Of a stretch of DNA of 64,000 bases, positions 7,142 through 16,116 are shown in pieces; the first letter of the stretch is position 1, and every line of letters starts with the position of its first letter. This DNA comes from an uncultured Candidatus Saccharibacteria bacterium (lineage in GTDB: Bacteria > Patescibacteriota > Saccharimonadia > Saccharimonadales > Saccharimonadaceae). The translations under genes were made by a program, and so were the position numbers. The stretch covers positions 1-64,000 of the forward strand of contig CAKMNX010000026.1 of NCBI GenBank assembly GCA_927910745.1, read 5' to 3'. The notes beneath the pieces are model-generated. The model searched no databases and was not told the origin of the DNA. It saw only the letters and a program-made list of their open reading frames with translations.

Positions 7142-9724
7142 ATGAGTTCAGAATGCGATAACAACACCTCGCCCAGCAAAAACCCGCGCGCTCTCTTGAT
7201 TGAATGGGCGAACTCGGCACCAGAATGGGCGCGCTACATCGTACGAAATGTCGTCGATAACAAGGGGCCACTTGACGACAAAAGCATAATCACTGCGTAC
7301 AAGTTCTTTTTGCAGGAGAACGGACTTGAGGAGCGTACACTCCCGAATGAGCCCCTGCTTGTCGCCTCCAACGCCGACACAGAGACAATCGCCCCACTGA
7401 CAATTACATCATTGTCCGACGTCACTGGAGTCAACGCACTCGGTACAGGTAACGTCATCGAGCCAGATCCTCACCTCACTATCTTGTTCGGCGAGAATGG
7501 CACAGGCAAGACAGGATACTCGCGAATCTTTAAGGCACTGGCGGGGAGCCGCACAGTCGACAAAAAGATTCTCGGAAACATCGCTAACACTAATCCTGAG
7601 GCAATGTCAGCCACCATCAAGTACAGACTTGGCGACAATGATGAGCAGTGCCATGAATGGCACGGAGAAAAAGGCGTGCCACCCTTCACAAGGATGTCGA
7701 TATTTGACAGTCGTGCTGTCAAGCTCCATGTCGATGATGACCTAGACTACACCTACACACCTGCTGCGTTGGCCTTGTTTGAACATGTCACGAAGGGTGT
7801 CAAGTCTGTGCAGGAAGCTGCAAAGAGGGAGGCTGGATCATCCTCAGTGGTGTCGCCTGACATCCTATCTCGGTTCGACAAAAACACCAGCGTATATCAG
7901 CATATCGCTTCGCTTAGTGCTGCTACAGACCTAGCCCACCTAAATTCCCTGGCGGAGACCGCCCCAGACGTTGACATCCGTATTGAAAAGCAACGGACAA
8001 AAGTTGCCGAGTTAGAATCCAACACCATTAGCCTCAAGATTCGTGAAATGCAGCGCGTCGAACGGGTCCTAAGTCAAGTCTGCGAGGCAGTTCGTGCGAT
8101 AGAAGACTTTGATGTCGATAGTTACGAGCAAGAACGCCAAAAGCTTAAGCAGCTCGAAGACGACTATCGGGCGTTCCGTGCGACCTTGTTTAAAGAAGCA
8201 GACTTACCGTTGGCTCCAGATGACACGTGGGTGTTGTTTATCAAGTCGGCGGAGGACTACCGCCAGCATCTCGAGGCACATTCAGCATATGATGCAGAGC
8301 GCTGCCTGTATTGCCGGCAGCCATTACAGGACATGGCTCAGACGCTCATTAATAAGTACGCCGAGCTTCTCGAAGACAATCTCTCAACAAGCATCAAGGA
8401 CACCAAGGCACGACTCAAGGCACTCAGTGAGAGAGTGACGTCGGTGGAGCTTTCTGACGCTAGAGCCTTTGCGCAAGAGCATACTGACTCCGACGAGAAG
8501 CCCGCCTATTACGACAAAATCGGCCAGGTTATCAACGCCTTTGAAGCAGTATCCGAAGCCTTCTCCGCTTCTAAACAGATAACATCGCCGGCGATCAATG
8601 CTGTGACGGTTAATAGCACAGAACTGAAATCTGAACTCAAGAACCTAACACAAGAGCGTAAGCAGCTCCAGGATCAGGATACAAATCGAACCGAAACACT
8701 GAAAGAAGAGAAGCATCATCTTGCCGAGCTTGTTGCGGCGGCTGAGCTCGGCAAGTCGTGGATCAAGATCGAAGAGTTTGTCTGTAAGGCCAAGTGGGTT
8801 GCTCGTCTAAATGATGGTAGCAGTCAATTCAGGCGTCTTATCCGTAGCCTCACGGATTACGCTAAACAGGCGAATGAGCAGTTCGTCGATAACAACTTTG
8901 ACACCCTGTTTGCAGAGGAGTGCAAAGCGCTCCGAGCTCCGGAGTTGACGGTACGCCACATAGGTAGAACAGGGCGTGCACAGCGTCGCAGAAGGCTTAC
9001 TGGCGACCATAGTCCGTCTGCAGTTCTATCTGAGGGCGAACAGAAAGTGCTTGCTATGGCCGACTTTCTTGCCGAAGCCCGGCTCTCTGGAGTAACGGCA
9101 CCCGTAGTCTTTGACGATCCTGTTTCGAGCCTCGACCACCGCCGGGTTGAAGAAGTCGCAGAACGAGTAGCGGCTCTATCCGAAACCGCTCAGGTCATTG
9201 TGTTCACTCACGATATTCTTTTTACAGCAGGCCTACTTCAAATTACTACCCGCAATCGACAGCAGTGCGTGTACTTCAAGATCTCCGAAGATAATGGCAA
9301 TAAGGGATTCATTGTACCTGGAAGGCATCCTCGTTGGGATACGATCTCGAAAATTTCAGGTCGGATCAACTCTGCCTTGCAAGACGCGAAGGCTTCAAAG
9401 GACGGCGATAAATGCGATGAACATGTTCAGAGAGGTTACAGCCTAGTTCGCTCCTGGTGTGAGGTATTTGTCGAGATGGAAGTCTTCGCAGGAGTTTCTC
9501 AACGATACCAGCCGAATGTTAGCATGGCGAATCTTACAAAAATCAAAGTCGGCTTACTGCCTGAGGTGATCGATACGGTTAGCCGAGTGTTTAATGATGC
9601 TTGTCGCTATATTGATGCTCATTCTCAACCGTTGGTAACTCTAGGCACTAGGCCAACGCCCGCCGATCTTGAGAACGATTGGAACGAATTGCAGGCCGCC
9701 CGAAATAACTACCGTAATGGTTAG
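7142..9724 (+). CDS. Zinc-hook ABC-type ATPase, AAA_13/RloC-PrrC-like
   Basis: An 860-residue SMC/RecF-like ATPase. Walker A is at 117-124 (GENGTGKT). Two long coiled-coil arms flank a zinc-hook CxxC at Cys388-Cys391 (CLYCRQPL), as in Rad50 and RloC. The ABC signature is at 629-634 (LSEGEQ), Walker B at 655-660 (VVFDDP), the D-loop follows (SSLD), and the switch His is at 690. The N terminus (EWANSAPEWARYIVRNVV) resembles AAA_13 proteins linked to restriction systems. The C-terminal 130 residues are where PrrC/RloC proteins carry the anticodon-nuclease domain; an R-x3-E pair (Arg770, Glu774) and His827 are present and could be its triad, but the spacing is unverified. The gene is likely a phage-defence ATPase. 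No clear Shine-Dalgarno is visible before the ATG. Confidence 0.7.
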   Translation: MSSECDNNTSPSKNPRALLIEWANSAPEWARYIVRNVVDNKGPLDDKSIITAYKFFLQENGLEERTLPNEPLLVASNADTETIAPLTITSLSDVTGVNALGTGNVIEPDPHLTILFGENGTGKTGYSRIFKALAGSRTVDKKILGNIANTNPEAMSATIKYRLGDNDEQCHEWHGEKGVPPFTRMSIFDSRAVKLHVDDDLDYTYTPAALALFEHVTKGVKSVQEAAKREAGSSSVVSPDILSRFDKNTSVYQHIASLSAATDLAHLNSLAETAPDVDIRIEKQRTKVAELESNTISLKIREMQRVERVLSQVCEAVRAIEDFDVDSYEQERQKLKQLEDDYRAFRATLFKEADLPLAPDDTWVLFIKSAEDYRQHLEAHSAYDAERCLYCRQPLQDMAQTLINKYAELLEDNLSTSIKDTKARLKALSERVTSVELSDARAFAQEHTDSDEKPAYYDKIGQVINAFEAVSEAFSASKQITSPAINAVTVNSTELKSELKNLTQERKQLQDQDTNRTETLKEEKHHLAELVAAAELGKSWIKIEEFVCKAKWVARLNDGSSQFRRLIRSLTDYAKQANEQFVDNNFDTLFAEECKALRAPELTVRHIGRTGRAQRRRRLTGDHSPSAVLSEGEQKVLAMADFLAEARLSGVTAPVVFDDPVSSLDHRRVEEVAERVAALSETAQVIVFTHDILFTAGLLQITTRNRQQCVYFKISEDNGNKGFIVPGRHPRWDTISKISGRINSALQDAKASKDGDKCDEHVQRGYSLVRSWCEVFVEMEVFAGVSQRYQPNVSMANLTKIKVGLLPEVIDTVSRVFNDACRYIDAHSQPLVTLGTRPTPADLENDWNELQAARNNYRNG

Positions 9725-10323
9725 GATTCACTAGCGGGCGTACTGGATCGCATGGGATGAGCGCTCGGACGAGGGTCGACGAATATGGGAACCAGGGCAG
9801 CACAGCGCCGCTGGCAGAACATGTTGAGCGATCAATAGTCTCGTCCCGTCTCGTGCCATACTCTTCTGGCTGCATCGGCACGCGCTCACCTCGGGCTCAC
9901 AGCCCCAGTAGGGCGTCGCCTCGACCGACACTGCTGTCCCTACTATTCAGCGGGCGCTGGGGAACGGTTCCAAGCGCCAACTCGGGATGTCGCTTGGAAC
10001 CGGTGGCCACTGCAACCTGACCTGTCCCCACTGCGACACGGGTGCGGACAGGTACACGCAGTCAGCGCTTGAGCATGCTCACCCCATCGACTCGCCCTGG
10101 GAGACCGGCCCCCAACAGTCGGCAGCTCCCAGGGCGGCTTTTGCGCCGTTCCTCCAACGTTCACTCAGCTGCATTGGCTGCCACCACACTATTTATTACG
10201 GTTTCATCACAGTTGGTGACGTGTGCCACTACTAATCGTCTAGGCGGTATAGCCTAAAAGTGCAGGCAACGACGTCTGCTGGAGTCAACAGCTCCATCGC
10301 CCTCATCCCCGAGGAGGATCACG
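9725..10323. other. Non-coding stretch with two strong hairpins
   Basis: About 600 bases between the ATPase gene and the SH3 protein gene. Two perfect inverted repeats lie here: a 12-base stem at 9965-9976/9991-10002 with a 14-base loop, and an 11-base stem at 10093-10103/10126-10136 followed by GGCTTTTGC. The second resembles a terminator with a short U-tract. No protein-coding gene is supported. Confidence 0.5.
10093..10142 (+). terminator. Hairpin with short T-tract
   Basis: Perfect 11-base inverted repeat (CGCCCTGGGAG and its complement) with a 22-base loop, followed by four T. It could end a transcript from the ATPase side. The tract is short, so a role as an RNA structural element is equally possible. 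Confidence 0.4.
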
Positions 10324-11433
10324 ATGAGCAAGACGAGCAACAAGATCCGGCGGTTTGCACTCTTCGGCCTGGCTGCAGCCACGGCAACTGGAGTAACAAC
10401 GGTGGCACCGCCGGCCCGAGCAGACGAAGTCACCGCCACAGTTTTCTCCGCCCCTGGATGGGACTACGCCAACGTTCGGCCGAGCCCCGATACAGGCGGG
10501 CAGCCAATCGGGCGGGTCCAAGCGGGCCAAACAGCGGAGTTAACCTGCTACCAGTACGGTGGCGAGGCCAAAGGCCCCTACGGCAGTAGTACCCTTTGGT
10601 ACAAGGTCAAGGGATACGGCTCAGGCTGGATCGCCGACTCGATGCTGTCGACAGGGAGCGACCTACCGGTGACCGGTATGTGTCCAGAGGACAATCAAGA
10701 TTCGGCGCCAACCGTTCCAAATCAGTCACCGACTTCCATGGCCAGAGTGCTCAACGACCCTGAGGTAGAGTATGTAAACGGGAGAATAGGTCCCACCACC
10801 AAATACAACACACTTAAGGTTTATCCCGCGAATAGTGGGTTCGCTTTAGAATGTTGGACTAAAGGCGAATCTGTAAACGGCCCCGATGGAAAAGCATCAG
10901 AAAGATGGTATTTCACCTCAGACAAAACCTGGGTGTCTGCTGCGTATTTGTCAATTGATACGGCTGGTTCGACGATTCCGGACTGTAACTCACCGAATGG
11001 AAATAGCCCAACAGCAGGAGTTAGAGTTGAACACCCACGCACTTGGCCAAAAACGTGGGATGTTCGGTACAATGGAAACGATTCCACCGTCGCAGATTTC
11101 CTTTATCAGCACTATCACAAAAATGACTCACTTCCTGGTGTTGATGCAAGGATAGACTGGTCATACTTTAGAGATCGCTCATGGTTCAAGGCGCAGGCAT
11201 ACAAGATCCGTGTCGGCGACTATAGGCAAGTCACTCGAGAAGATACACTTCTCTTTTTAGGGTTTGATGTGTATAGGGCTATCGGGGCTTTCACAATTTA
11301 TCGAACAGACTCGAACTGTTTTCTCGTTTACGACTACTACGATTTCGACTATGATTTTCCGCACGAGAAGTACGCTGCAACTACAGGCGAAGCACAAGAA
11401 TTCCACGTCTACTCAGCTGGCTGCTACGAATGA
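10324..11433 (+). CDS. Secreted protein with two SH3-like repeats
   Basis: A 369-residue protein behind a strong Shine-Dalgarno (GAGGAGGATCACG). It has a Sec signal peptide: basic start (KIRR), hydrophobic core, and a likely signal peptidase site near ARA-DE at residues 32-34. Two bacterial SH3-like repeats follow, at about 37-120 and 138-222; each has the pattern ANVRPSPDTGG or VNGRIGPTTKYN, a conserved Cys, a WYKV/WYFT strand and a final W-x-A/S strand. Such domains often bind peptidoglycan or surface ligands. Residues 230-369 form a separate Tyr/Asp/Phe-rich domain that I do not recognise. The first third is GC-rich while the rest is clearly less so, so the gene looks mosaic. Confidence 0.65.
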   Translation: MSKTSNKIRRFALFGLAAATATGVTTVAPPARADEVTATVFSAPGWDYANVRPSPDTGGQPIGRVQAGQTAELTCYQYGGEAKGPYGSSTLWYKVKGYGSGWIADSMLSTGSDLPVTGMCPEDNQDSAPTVPNQSPTSMARVLNDPEVEYVNGRIGPTTKYNTLKVYPANSGFALECWTKGESVNGPDGKASERWYFTSDKTWVSAAYLSIDTAGSTIPDCNSPNGNSPTAGVRVEHPRTWPKTWDVRYNGNDSTVADFLYQHYHKNDSLPGVDARIDWSYFRDRSWFKAQAYKIRVGDYRQVTREDTLLFLGFDVYRAIGAFTIYRTDSNCFLVYDYYDFDYDFPHEKYAATTGEAQEFHVYSAGCYE

Positions 11434-11509
11434 AGCACTTTAAAAATGGCATTAAAATGTCGGTTGCAATTAGTGTAAGATAGATAAATGTGGTATTATT
11501 GTCATTAAT

Positions 11510-11866
11510 ATGACATTGCTACATTTCTCATCCTACCCCCGCCCTCTCAAAGCCGTCGTCATTATCATTGGCGGCTTCGTCTTCTGGCACTACGGTATCG
11601 TCTACGGCCTGCTTGGCATGAGGCCGGAGCATCACATTACGAACATTTTTCGGCAACGGGTGGGACCAGTCGTGACATACAATGCGACGATTGTTTACGA
11701 CACTGGCTACGCCAGAGTACCATCCATTCAGACGGAACGCGAAGGGTCGGTAGTGGGGCGAATTGACAATGCGCAAAACCGGAAGGATGTAGCGTCGAAA
11801 ATTATATATAAAAAAATGCTACTCGGAAAACTGTGGATCATGGAATCCTTTCTCTGCCATGAGTAA
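11510..11866 (+). CDS. Small membrane protein of unknown function
   Basis: A 118-residue product with one hydrophobic segment at about 13-36 near the N terminus, then a polar domain with strand-like patterns and a basic C-terminal part. A run of seven A at 11810-11816 lies in the coding part. Its end overlaps the next frame by 8 bases, so the two may be a translationally coupled pair or one interrupted gene. Confidence 0.4.
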   Translation: MTLLHFSSYPRPLKAVVIIIGGFVFWHYGIVYGLLGMRPEHHITNIFRQRVGPVVTYNATIVYDTGYARVPSIQTEREGSVVGRIDNAQNRKDVASKIIYKKMLLGKLWIMESFLCHE

Positions 11867-12101
11867 GGATGTCCCTGAAGGCACCAAAGAAGCCTTCAAA
11901 AGGGACATCATGAGCACTGCCTCAATGGTCGGTGCTGGCTGGCCAATTCATCTGCCGACGCCAGCTCGCTCCGAGGCTTCATCCTTGATTGACCAAGCAA
12001 TCTCTGCGCCGCATGCACAGTGCATGTTCGATGGCTGGACAGACTTCTTTTGTCTCGATGTAGAAGGTGGGGCTTTTGTGTATCGGTATAGATCGGTATA
12101 G
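11859..12101 (+). CDS. Hypothetical small protein, coupled to upstream frame
   Basis: An 80-residue frame overlapping the previous gene by 8 bases. It has no membrane segment and no motif I know. The frame stays open upstream of the ATG across part of the previous gene, so it may be the C-terminal part of a frame-shifted single gene. The last codons lie in a direct repeat (atcggtatag twice at 12080-12100). Confidence 0.3.
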   Translation: MSKDVPEGTKEAFKRDIMSTASMVGAGWPIHLPTPARSEASSLIDQAISAPHAQCMFDGWTDFFCLDVEGGAFVYRYRSV

Positions 12102-12293
12102 AAGATAGTACCGAGGTGGAGTAAGGACTGGATGTCAAGCCGCTTACGAGCGATCTAGTGCAGAAATGGAAGGTGGAAGTGCCTGAGAGGCGTCCTACCT
12201 TCACACGGCTTGAGCATTGAGGCTGTTGTCCGAAAAGTCCGGATAACTCAGCATGAGAACTTGACTCAAGTCACACGCCGATTCGGCGTCGGC

Positions 12294-12497
12294 TCACTCA
12301 CCCCGCACAACCTTCCGCACCGTATCCTTACTGACACCCAACCGCTGCGCAGTGTGTTTGACCGTGCAAAGCTCAGCGTAAGCCTGCCGCACCCGCTCTT
12401 GGAAGGCAGGGTCGGCTGGGTCGGTGCGCAGCGTCTCCCCTGCCTGCTTGAGGAGCCGCGCCACCGTGGTGCGGTGGAAGCCGAAGCGTGTGGCGAT
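12294..12497 (-). pseudogene. Relic of an HTH-repeat (resolvase/transposase-type) gene
   Basis: Read on the minus strand, this stretch encodes the end of a helix-turn-helix protein: RFGFHRTTVARLL near the start and AQRLGVSKDTVRKVVRGE before the TGA at 12294-12296. An in-frame TAG lies directly upstream (12498-12500) and there is no start codon, so it is a fragment. The fold matches the C-terminal Hin/resolvase-type HTH of actinobacterial recombinases. It probably belongs with the HTH gene just upstream. Confidence 0.6.
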
Positions 12498-12550
12498 CTA
12501 GATTGTCATCTACGAGAAGAGCAGAGGACACACTGCTCCCTCACCTCTTG

Positions 12551-12997
12551 TCATTTCTGCGCAGCCATTAGATGCTTGCTTACCGTATCCCGCCCGAAGC
12601 CGAGCTCCAGGCCGATATCGATGTAGGTACGTCCCTGAGCGTGGAGCTGCTGAGCACGTTGGAGATCATCGCTGGTGAAGTGTCGCTTGCGGCGGGGTGG
12701 TCGCTTGGCCTGGCGGCACGTGGCGCGGACGGTGGACTCAGTGACACCGACTTCGGCAGCGATCTCGCGGGCAGACATGCCGGTGGGCTCCAGATCGAGG
12801 ATCTGCTGCTTCTTCGCCGCGCTGATCGGACGGCAGGCCGTCTTGCGGATGCCGCGGGCTGTCGGGGTCTCGCTCGCTTCTGTCGTGGACGCTAAGCTAT
12901 CCGTGCTCGACTCCGGAGCCACCTCACCCGCGATGAGACGCTTGCGGAATGCGAGTAGGGGTAGCCAGTTGTTCGAGTTGATGCTGCCCAGGTGCAC
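12551..12997 (-). CDS. Protein with two recombinase-type HTH motifs, probably a gene remnant
   Basis: A 148-residue product with two successive HTH units: AKKQQILDLEPTGMSAREIAAEVGV at about 60-84 (helix-turn-helix of the resolvase/Hin type) and LQRAQQLHAQGRTYIDIGLELGF at about 111-133. No catalytic recombinase domain is present, and a third HTH of the same type lies downstream after stop codons. This looks like the broken C-terminal half of a larger mobile-element or regulatory gene. Composition is GC-rich. Confidence 0.5.
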   Translation of the reverse strand: MHLGSINSNNWLPLLAFRKRLIAGEVAPESSTDSLASTTEASETPTARGIRKTACRPISAAKKQQILDLEPTGMSAREIAAEVGVTESTVRATCRQAKRPPRRKRHFTSDDLQRAQQLHAQGRTYIDIGLELGFGRDTVSKHLMAAQK

Positions 12998-13228
12998 CAG
13001 CCATCATAGGTTTGTTTTGTTGCCGTTTCTTGCGGCACTTTTTTATAATTTGCGGCATGGAGCTTTCTTTTTTGCATCCTTCCTCAAGAATTCTATAGAA
13101 GTGTTCTATTTCTCAAATATAATTCACTAAGAATAAAATCTATTGAGCGCAATAAATACTTGATAGCCCCAACAGACGAAACAAGCAAGATAATCACCCA
13201 AACTTATTGATATAGTAAAGGAGAAGCA

Positions 13229-13758
13229 ATGAGCCAACAGTTAGAACGAGAGCGCACATTCCTCGCAAAAGAGCTGCTGCAAAAAATCAAAGCAACCAAG
13301 CCAACTCGCATTGTTGATATTTATATCCCAGACACACCAGCGCATTCTCACCTTCGGCTCAGACAAAACAGCAAAACATATGAAATCACCAAGAAGACCT
13401 CCTTGCAGCAAGTGATGCGTCAGAGCACATTGAGCAAACCATCCCTTTGACAGAGGAAGAATTCGCAGCACTCTCACGTTGCAGTGCAAAGCGCGTTGCA
13501 AAGGACCGCTACCGCGTCGTGATCGATGGCACACTCGCCGAAATTGATATATTTATCGAGGATCTGGCTGGGCTTGTGCTGATAGATTTTGAGTTTGACA
13601 CAGAAGACGAAAAGGACAACTTTATCCCACCGAGCATTACCCTTGCCGACGTCACACAGGAGGATTTCATTGCTGGAGGTCTGCTCGCCGGCAAGACATA
13701 CGACATCATTGCGCCAGAGCTTGCGCGGTTCTGTTATAAAAAACTCAGTAAAGAGTAA
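13229..13758 (+). pseudogene. CYTH-domain protein, reading frame interrupted by a one-base deletion
   Basis: The N-terminal part (from ATG 13229, behind aaaggagaagca) shows the CYTH start: E-R-E-x-x-F near the N terminus, then HLRLRQ and YEITKK. The remainder continues one frame away as SDASEHIEQTIPLTEEEF, YRVVIDGTLAEIDIF and VLIDFEFDTE, which are the further conserved acidic/basic strands of the CYTH tunnel. Joining the frames near 13395-13405 gives 176 residues, the family length. A missing C in CC(C)TCC would explain it. CYTH enzymes act on triphosphates (thiamine triphosphatase, CyaB type); the substrate here is unknown. The gene may be intact in reality if this is a sequencing error. Confidence 0.75.
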
Positions 13759-13784
13759 CTTTAGTTTATTCGGCACTCACTATA

Positions 13785-13816
13785 AAAAATACGCACCCAG
13801 TAGGGTGAGTATTTTT
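13785..13816. terminator. Bidirectional intrinsic terminator
   Basis: A hairpin AAAATACGCACCC/GGGTGAGTATTTT with one mismatch and a four-base loop sits between two convergent genes. T-rich tails follow on both strands, so it can end both the CYTH gene and the HAD gene. Confidence 0.75.
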
Positions 13817-13866
13817 ATATACTGCAAGTTTTCACTCTTTTGGTCAGTGTATGAAAGTAAAGGTTT

Positions 13867-14625
13867 TTATTCCGTTACGCCCAAAACCCCATCTAGAGCA
13901 TAGGCGGTTGTTTCCCAACCATTGACGGCAATGCTGTCGATACCCATCGCGCGGACTGGGTAGTCGTTGCCGCCTTCTTCGATCTTATCACCAAAGAAGA
14001 GGACTTCGCTTTTTTCTAGCCCATTAGCTTCAAGCAGCTTCTTCATGCCATAGGCTTTGTCGATACCAGGGCGGGTGATATCGGTGCTGGTGGTGCCACC
14101 AATCCGCACTTCGAGGCCAGGCAGTTGTGCCGCTACCTTATCGCGATAGACTGGCCGAACATCCTTGTACTTCTCTGCCCAGGCGTATTTCTCCTCTGGA
14201 GTGGCTTGCTGGCCAAGGGCAGATATAGTGATCTGGCTCTGGCGATCCTCGATAATCTCACCCGCTGGGTGTTCGCACCAGATCCCCATCTCTCGTGCGG
14301 TCGACTCAAGCACACTCACGATTTGCGCCTTTTGCTCATCCGTCAGATCCTCAGCATACTGCAACTGCCACTCGCCTGCGTGCGGGTCGAAACGATAATA
14401 GCGCGTGCCACACGTCGGCATAGCGTGAAACTTAGCCAGTAATTCGGGCGATACATCGAGGCGGCTGGTCACCTGTTTTTGGATCTGCTTGAAGTCTCCA
14501 CCAGTGATAACGCATACGTCATACTTCTCCAGTAAGCGCCCCAGCAGAGCCGCCATCCGGTCACTCACAGGTGACTTCGTTACTGCTAGCGTATCGTCTA
14601 GATCAAATGCAATCAGTTTTTTCAT
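13867..14625 (-). CDS. HAD-superfamily hydrolase, IIB/phosphomannomutase-like
   Basis: A 252-residue protein with the HAD motif I at the N terminus (FDLDDTLA, Asp8 and Asp10), motif II in VITGGD, and a late motif with Lys and Asp (FFGDKIEEGGNDYPV). The cap and the sequence MPTCGTRYY resemble the subclass IIB family that includes eukaryote-type phosphomannomutase and sucrose-phosphate phosphatase. It therefore probably acts on a sugar phosphate. A good Shine-Dalgarno (AAGAGGAG) precedes the ATG. It is monocistronic and convergent with the CYTH gene. Confidence 0.8.
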   Translation of the reverse strand: MKKLIAFDLDDTLAVTKSPVSDRMAALLGRLLEKYDVCVITGGDFKQIQKQVTSRLDVSPELLAKFHAMPTCGTRYYRFDPHAGEWQLQYAEDLTDEQKAQIVSVLESTAREMGIWCEHPAGEIIEDRQSQITISALGQQATPEEKYAWAEKYKDVRPVYRDKVAAQLPGLEVRIGGTTSTDITRPGIDKAYGMKKLLEANGLEKSEVLFFGDKIEEGGNDYPVRAMGIDSIAVNGWETTAYALDGVLGVTE

Positions 14626-14745
14626 GACAAATTCTCCTCTTGTAGCTACTAATGTGCCATTATCATACCATAAAATATGGCAAATCCATAATGGAATAAT
14701 AAATCACCCTATGCTCTGTTGAGTATGGCTATCGAGAATACTCAC

Positions 14746-15953
14746 CTATCGCACAAGTACGAAGCTATTCTTGCCTTTTTTGATTAAGCTTGGGCTGGTG
14801 GCTGGTTGATCACTAGTGATCTTTGCACCATCAAGGCTAATGGCATTGTTTTTGATGAGGCGACGCGCTTCGCCATTGCTGGTGCAAACACCAGCCTCCA
14901 CTAGTGCTGCTACGACTGACTGCGGCGAGACAGTTGGGATCTCGTTAGCCAGCGCATCAAGATCTTCCTCGTGCAGCGTCGATAGGTCATTACCGCCAAA
15001 GAGCACACTGGTTACTCGCTCCACGCTCTCGCGGCGCTCATGGCCGTGGACGATATCGGTCACTTCTCGTGCGAGTGTCTTTTGTAGGGTGCGCGCGCCA
15101 GGGTTAGCGCGGTGGGTGTCGATTAATGTTTCGATAGTTGCTTGATCAAGTAACGTGTAGATCTTGATCAAGTCTTCGCTCGTCTCGTCATCGCAGTTGA
15201 GCCAAAATTGGTAGAATTTGTATGGGCTTGTCAGTGCTGGGTCGAGCCATATTGCACCACCCTCCGACTTGCCGAATTTCACCCCTGTCTGTTTGTTAAT
15301 CACCAGCGGTGCCGTCAAGACATGTGCTTCGCCACCTCGAGTTTGCGAATGAGCGACACGCCTGTCACGCTATTACCCCATTGGTCGGCGCCAGCCAATT
15401 GCAGCGTTGCGCCCTTCTCGCGGTACAGGTGTAAGAAGTCATAGCCTTGAATCAATGCATAGCTAAATTCACCATAGCTAATGCCAGCCCCACCTTCGCC
15501 AATTCGCTGCTGGACAAAGTCGCGGTCGAGTAGCTGCGTCATACTGACGTGCTTACCGATCCGGTGCAAAAAATCGATATAATTAACGTGTGCGAACCAG
15601 TCAGCATTATTGACTACCGCAAAATCCTGGCCGCGAAATATCTGCCGAAATTGCGCCGTTAAGCCCTCAACGCTGCGCGCCACCGTCTCGGCATTGCGGA
15701 GGTCACGCTCTTGCTTTTTGCCGTCTGGGTCGCCAATCATCCCGGTTGCGCCTCCCACAAGCAACAGTGGTGTGTGCCCATGATCGATGAAGTGACGACA
15801 CAGCATCATGACGGCCAAGTTGCCAATCGTCATGCTCGGTGCACTAGGGTCAACGCCGATGTAGAAAGTACGCGGCTCATTGATGTCATTGATATCAGCA
15901 AACGTCGTTTGGTTAATGAATCCGCGCCAGGTTAATTCTTCTGCTAAGGTCAT
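14746..15953 (-). CDS. tyrS: Tyrosyl-tRNA synthetase, reading frame interrupted by a one-base deletion
   Basis: The two frames together encode a class I TyrRS of 402 residues, the usual length. The first has FYIGVDPSAPSMTIGNL (HIGH-type motif), the tyrosine-binding GADQWGN and SYGEFSYALIQGYDF. The second continues with GEAHVLTAPL, the KMSKS-type KFGKSEGG, and a C-terminal S4-like RNA-binding domain (EARRLIKNNAISLDG). The frames meet near 15331-15337: adding one G in GAGG(G)TGG restores a continuous reading. TyrRS is essential, so a consensus error is more likely than a dead gene. The start has a GGAGGA Shine-Dalgarno. It is divergent from the penicillin-binding protein gene. Confidence 0.9.
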
Positions 15954-16070
15954 ATATCCTCCACTCTTGCTCTTTCTTATGCTCGTGTATTGCTATTTAT
16001 TTTAGCACGAAATAGCGCAAGGTAGCGGGGCTGCGCCGCAGGAAAAGACTAGCCCTACCCGCCTACATAA

Positions 16071-16079
16071 TGCTATAAT
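16071..16079 (+). promoter_or_regulatory. Extended -10 promoter of the penicillin-binding protein gene
   Basis: TGCTATAAT is a consensus extended -10 element. No good -35 is visible. Transcription would start near 16086 and leave a leader of about 30 bases with a GAGGAAATAAGAG ribosome site before the GTG at 16117. Confidence 0.6.
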
Positions 16080-16116
16080 GCAGAGGAATATTGCGTGTTA
16101 GAGGAAATAAGAGATC

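Noticed and set aside
9757..10235. Short frames with Cys/His pairs between the ATPase and the SH3 gene
   Set aside because: They cross both perfect hairpins, lack ribosome sites, and show the composition expected of GC-rich non-coding DNA.
12080..12100. Direct repeat atcggtatag twice
   Set aside because: Only two short units; no array and no spacers, so not a CRISPR or a meaningful tandem repeat.
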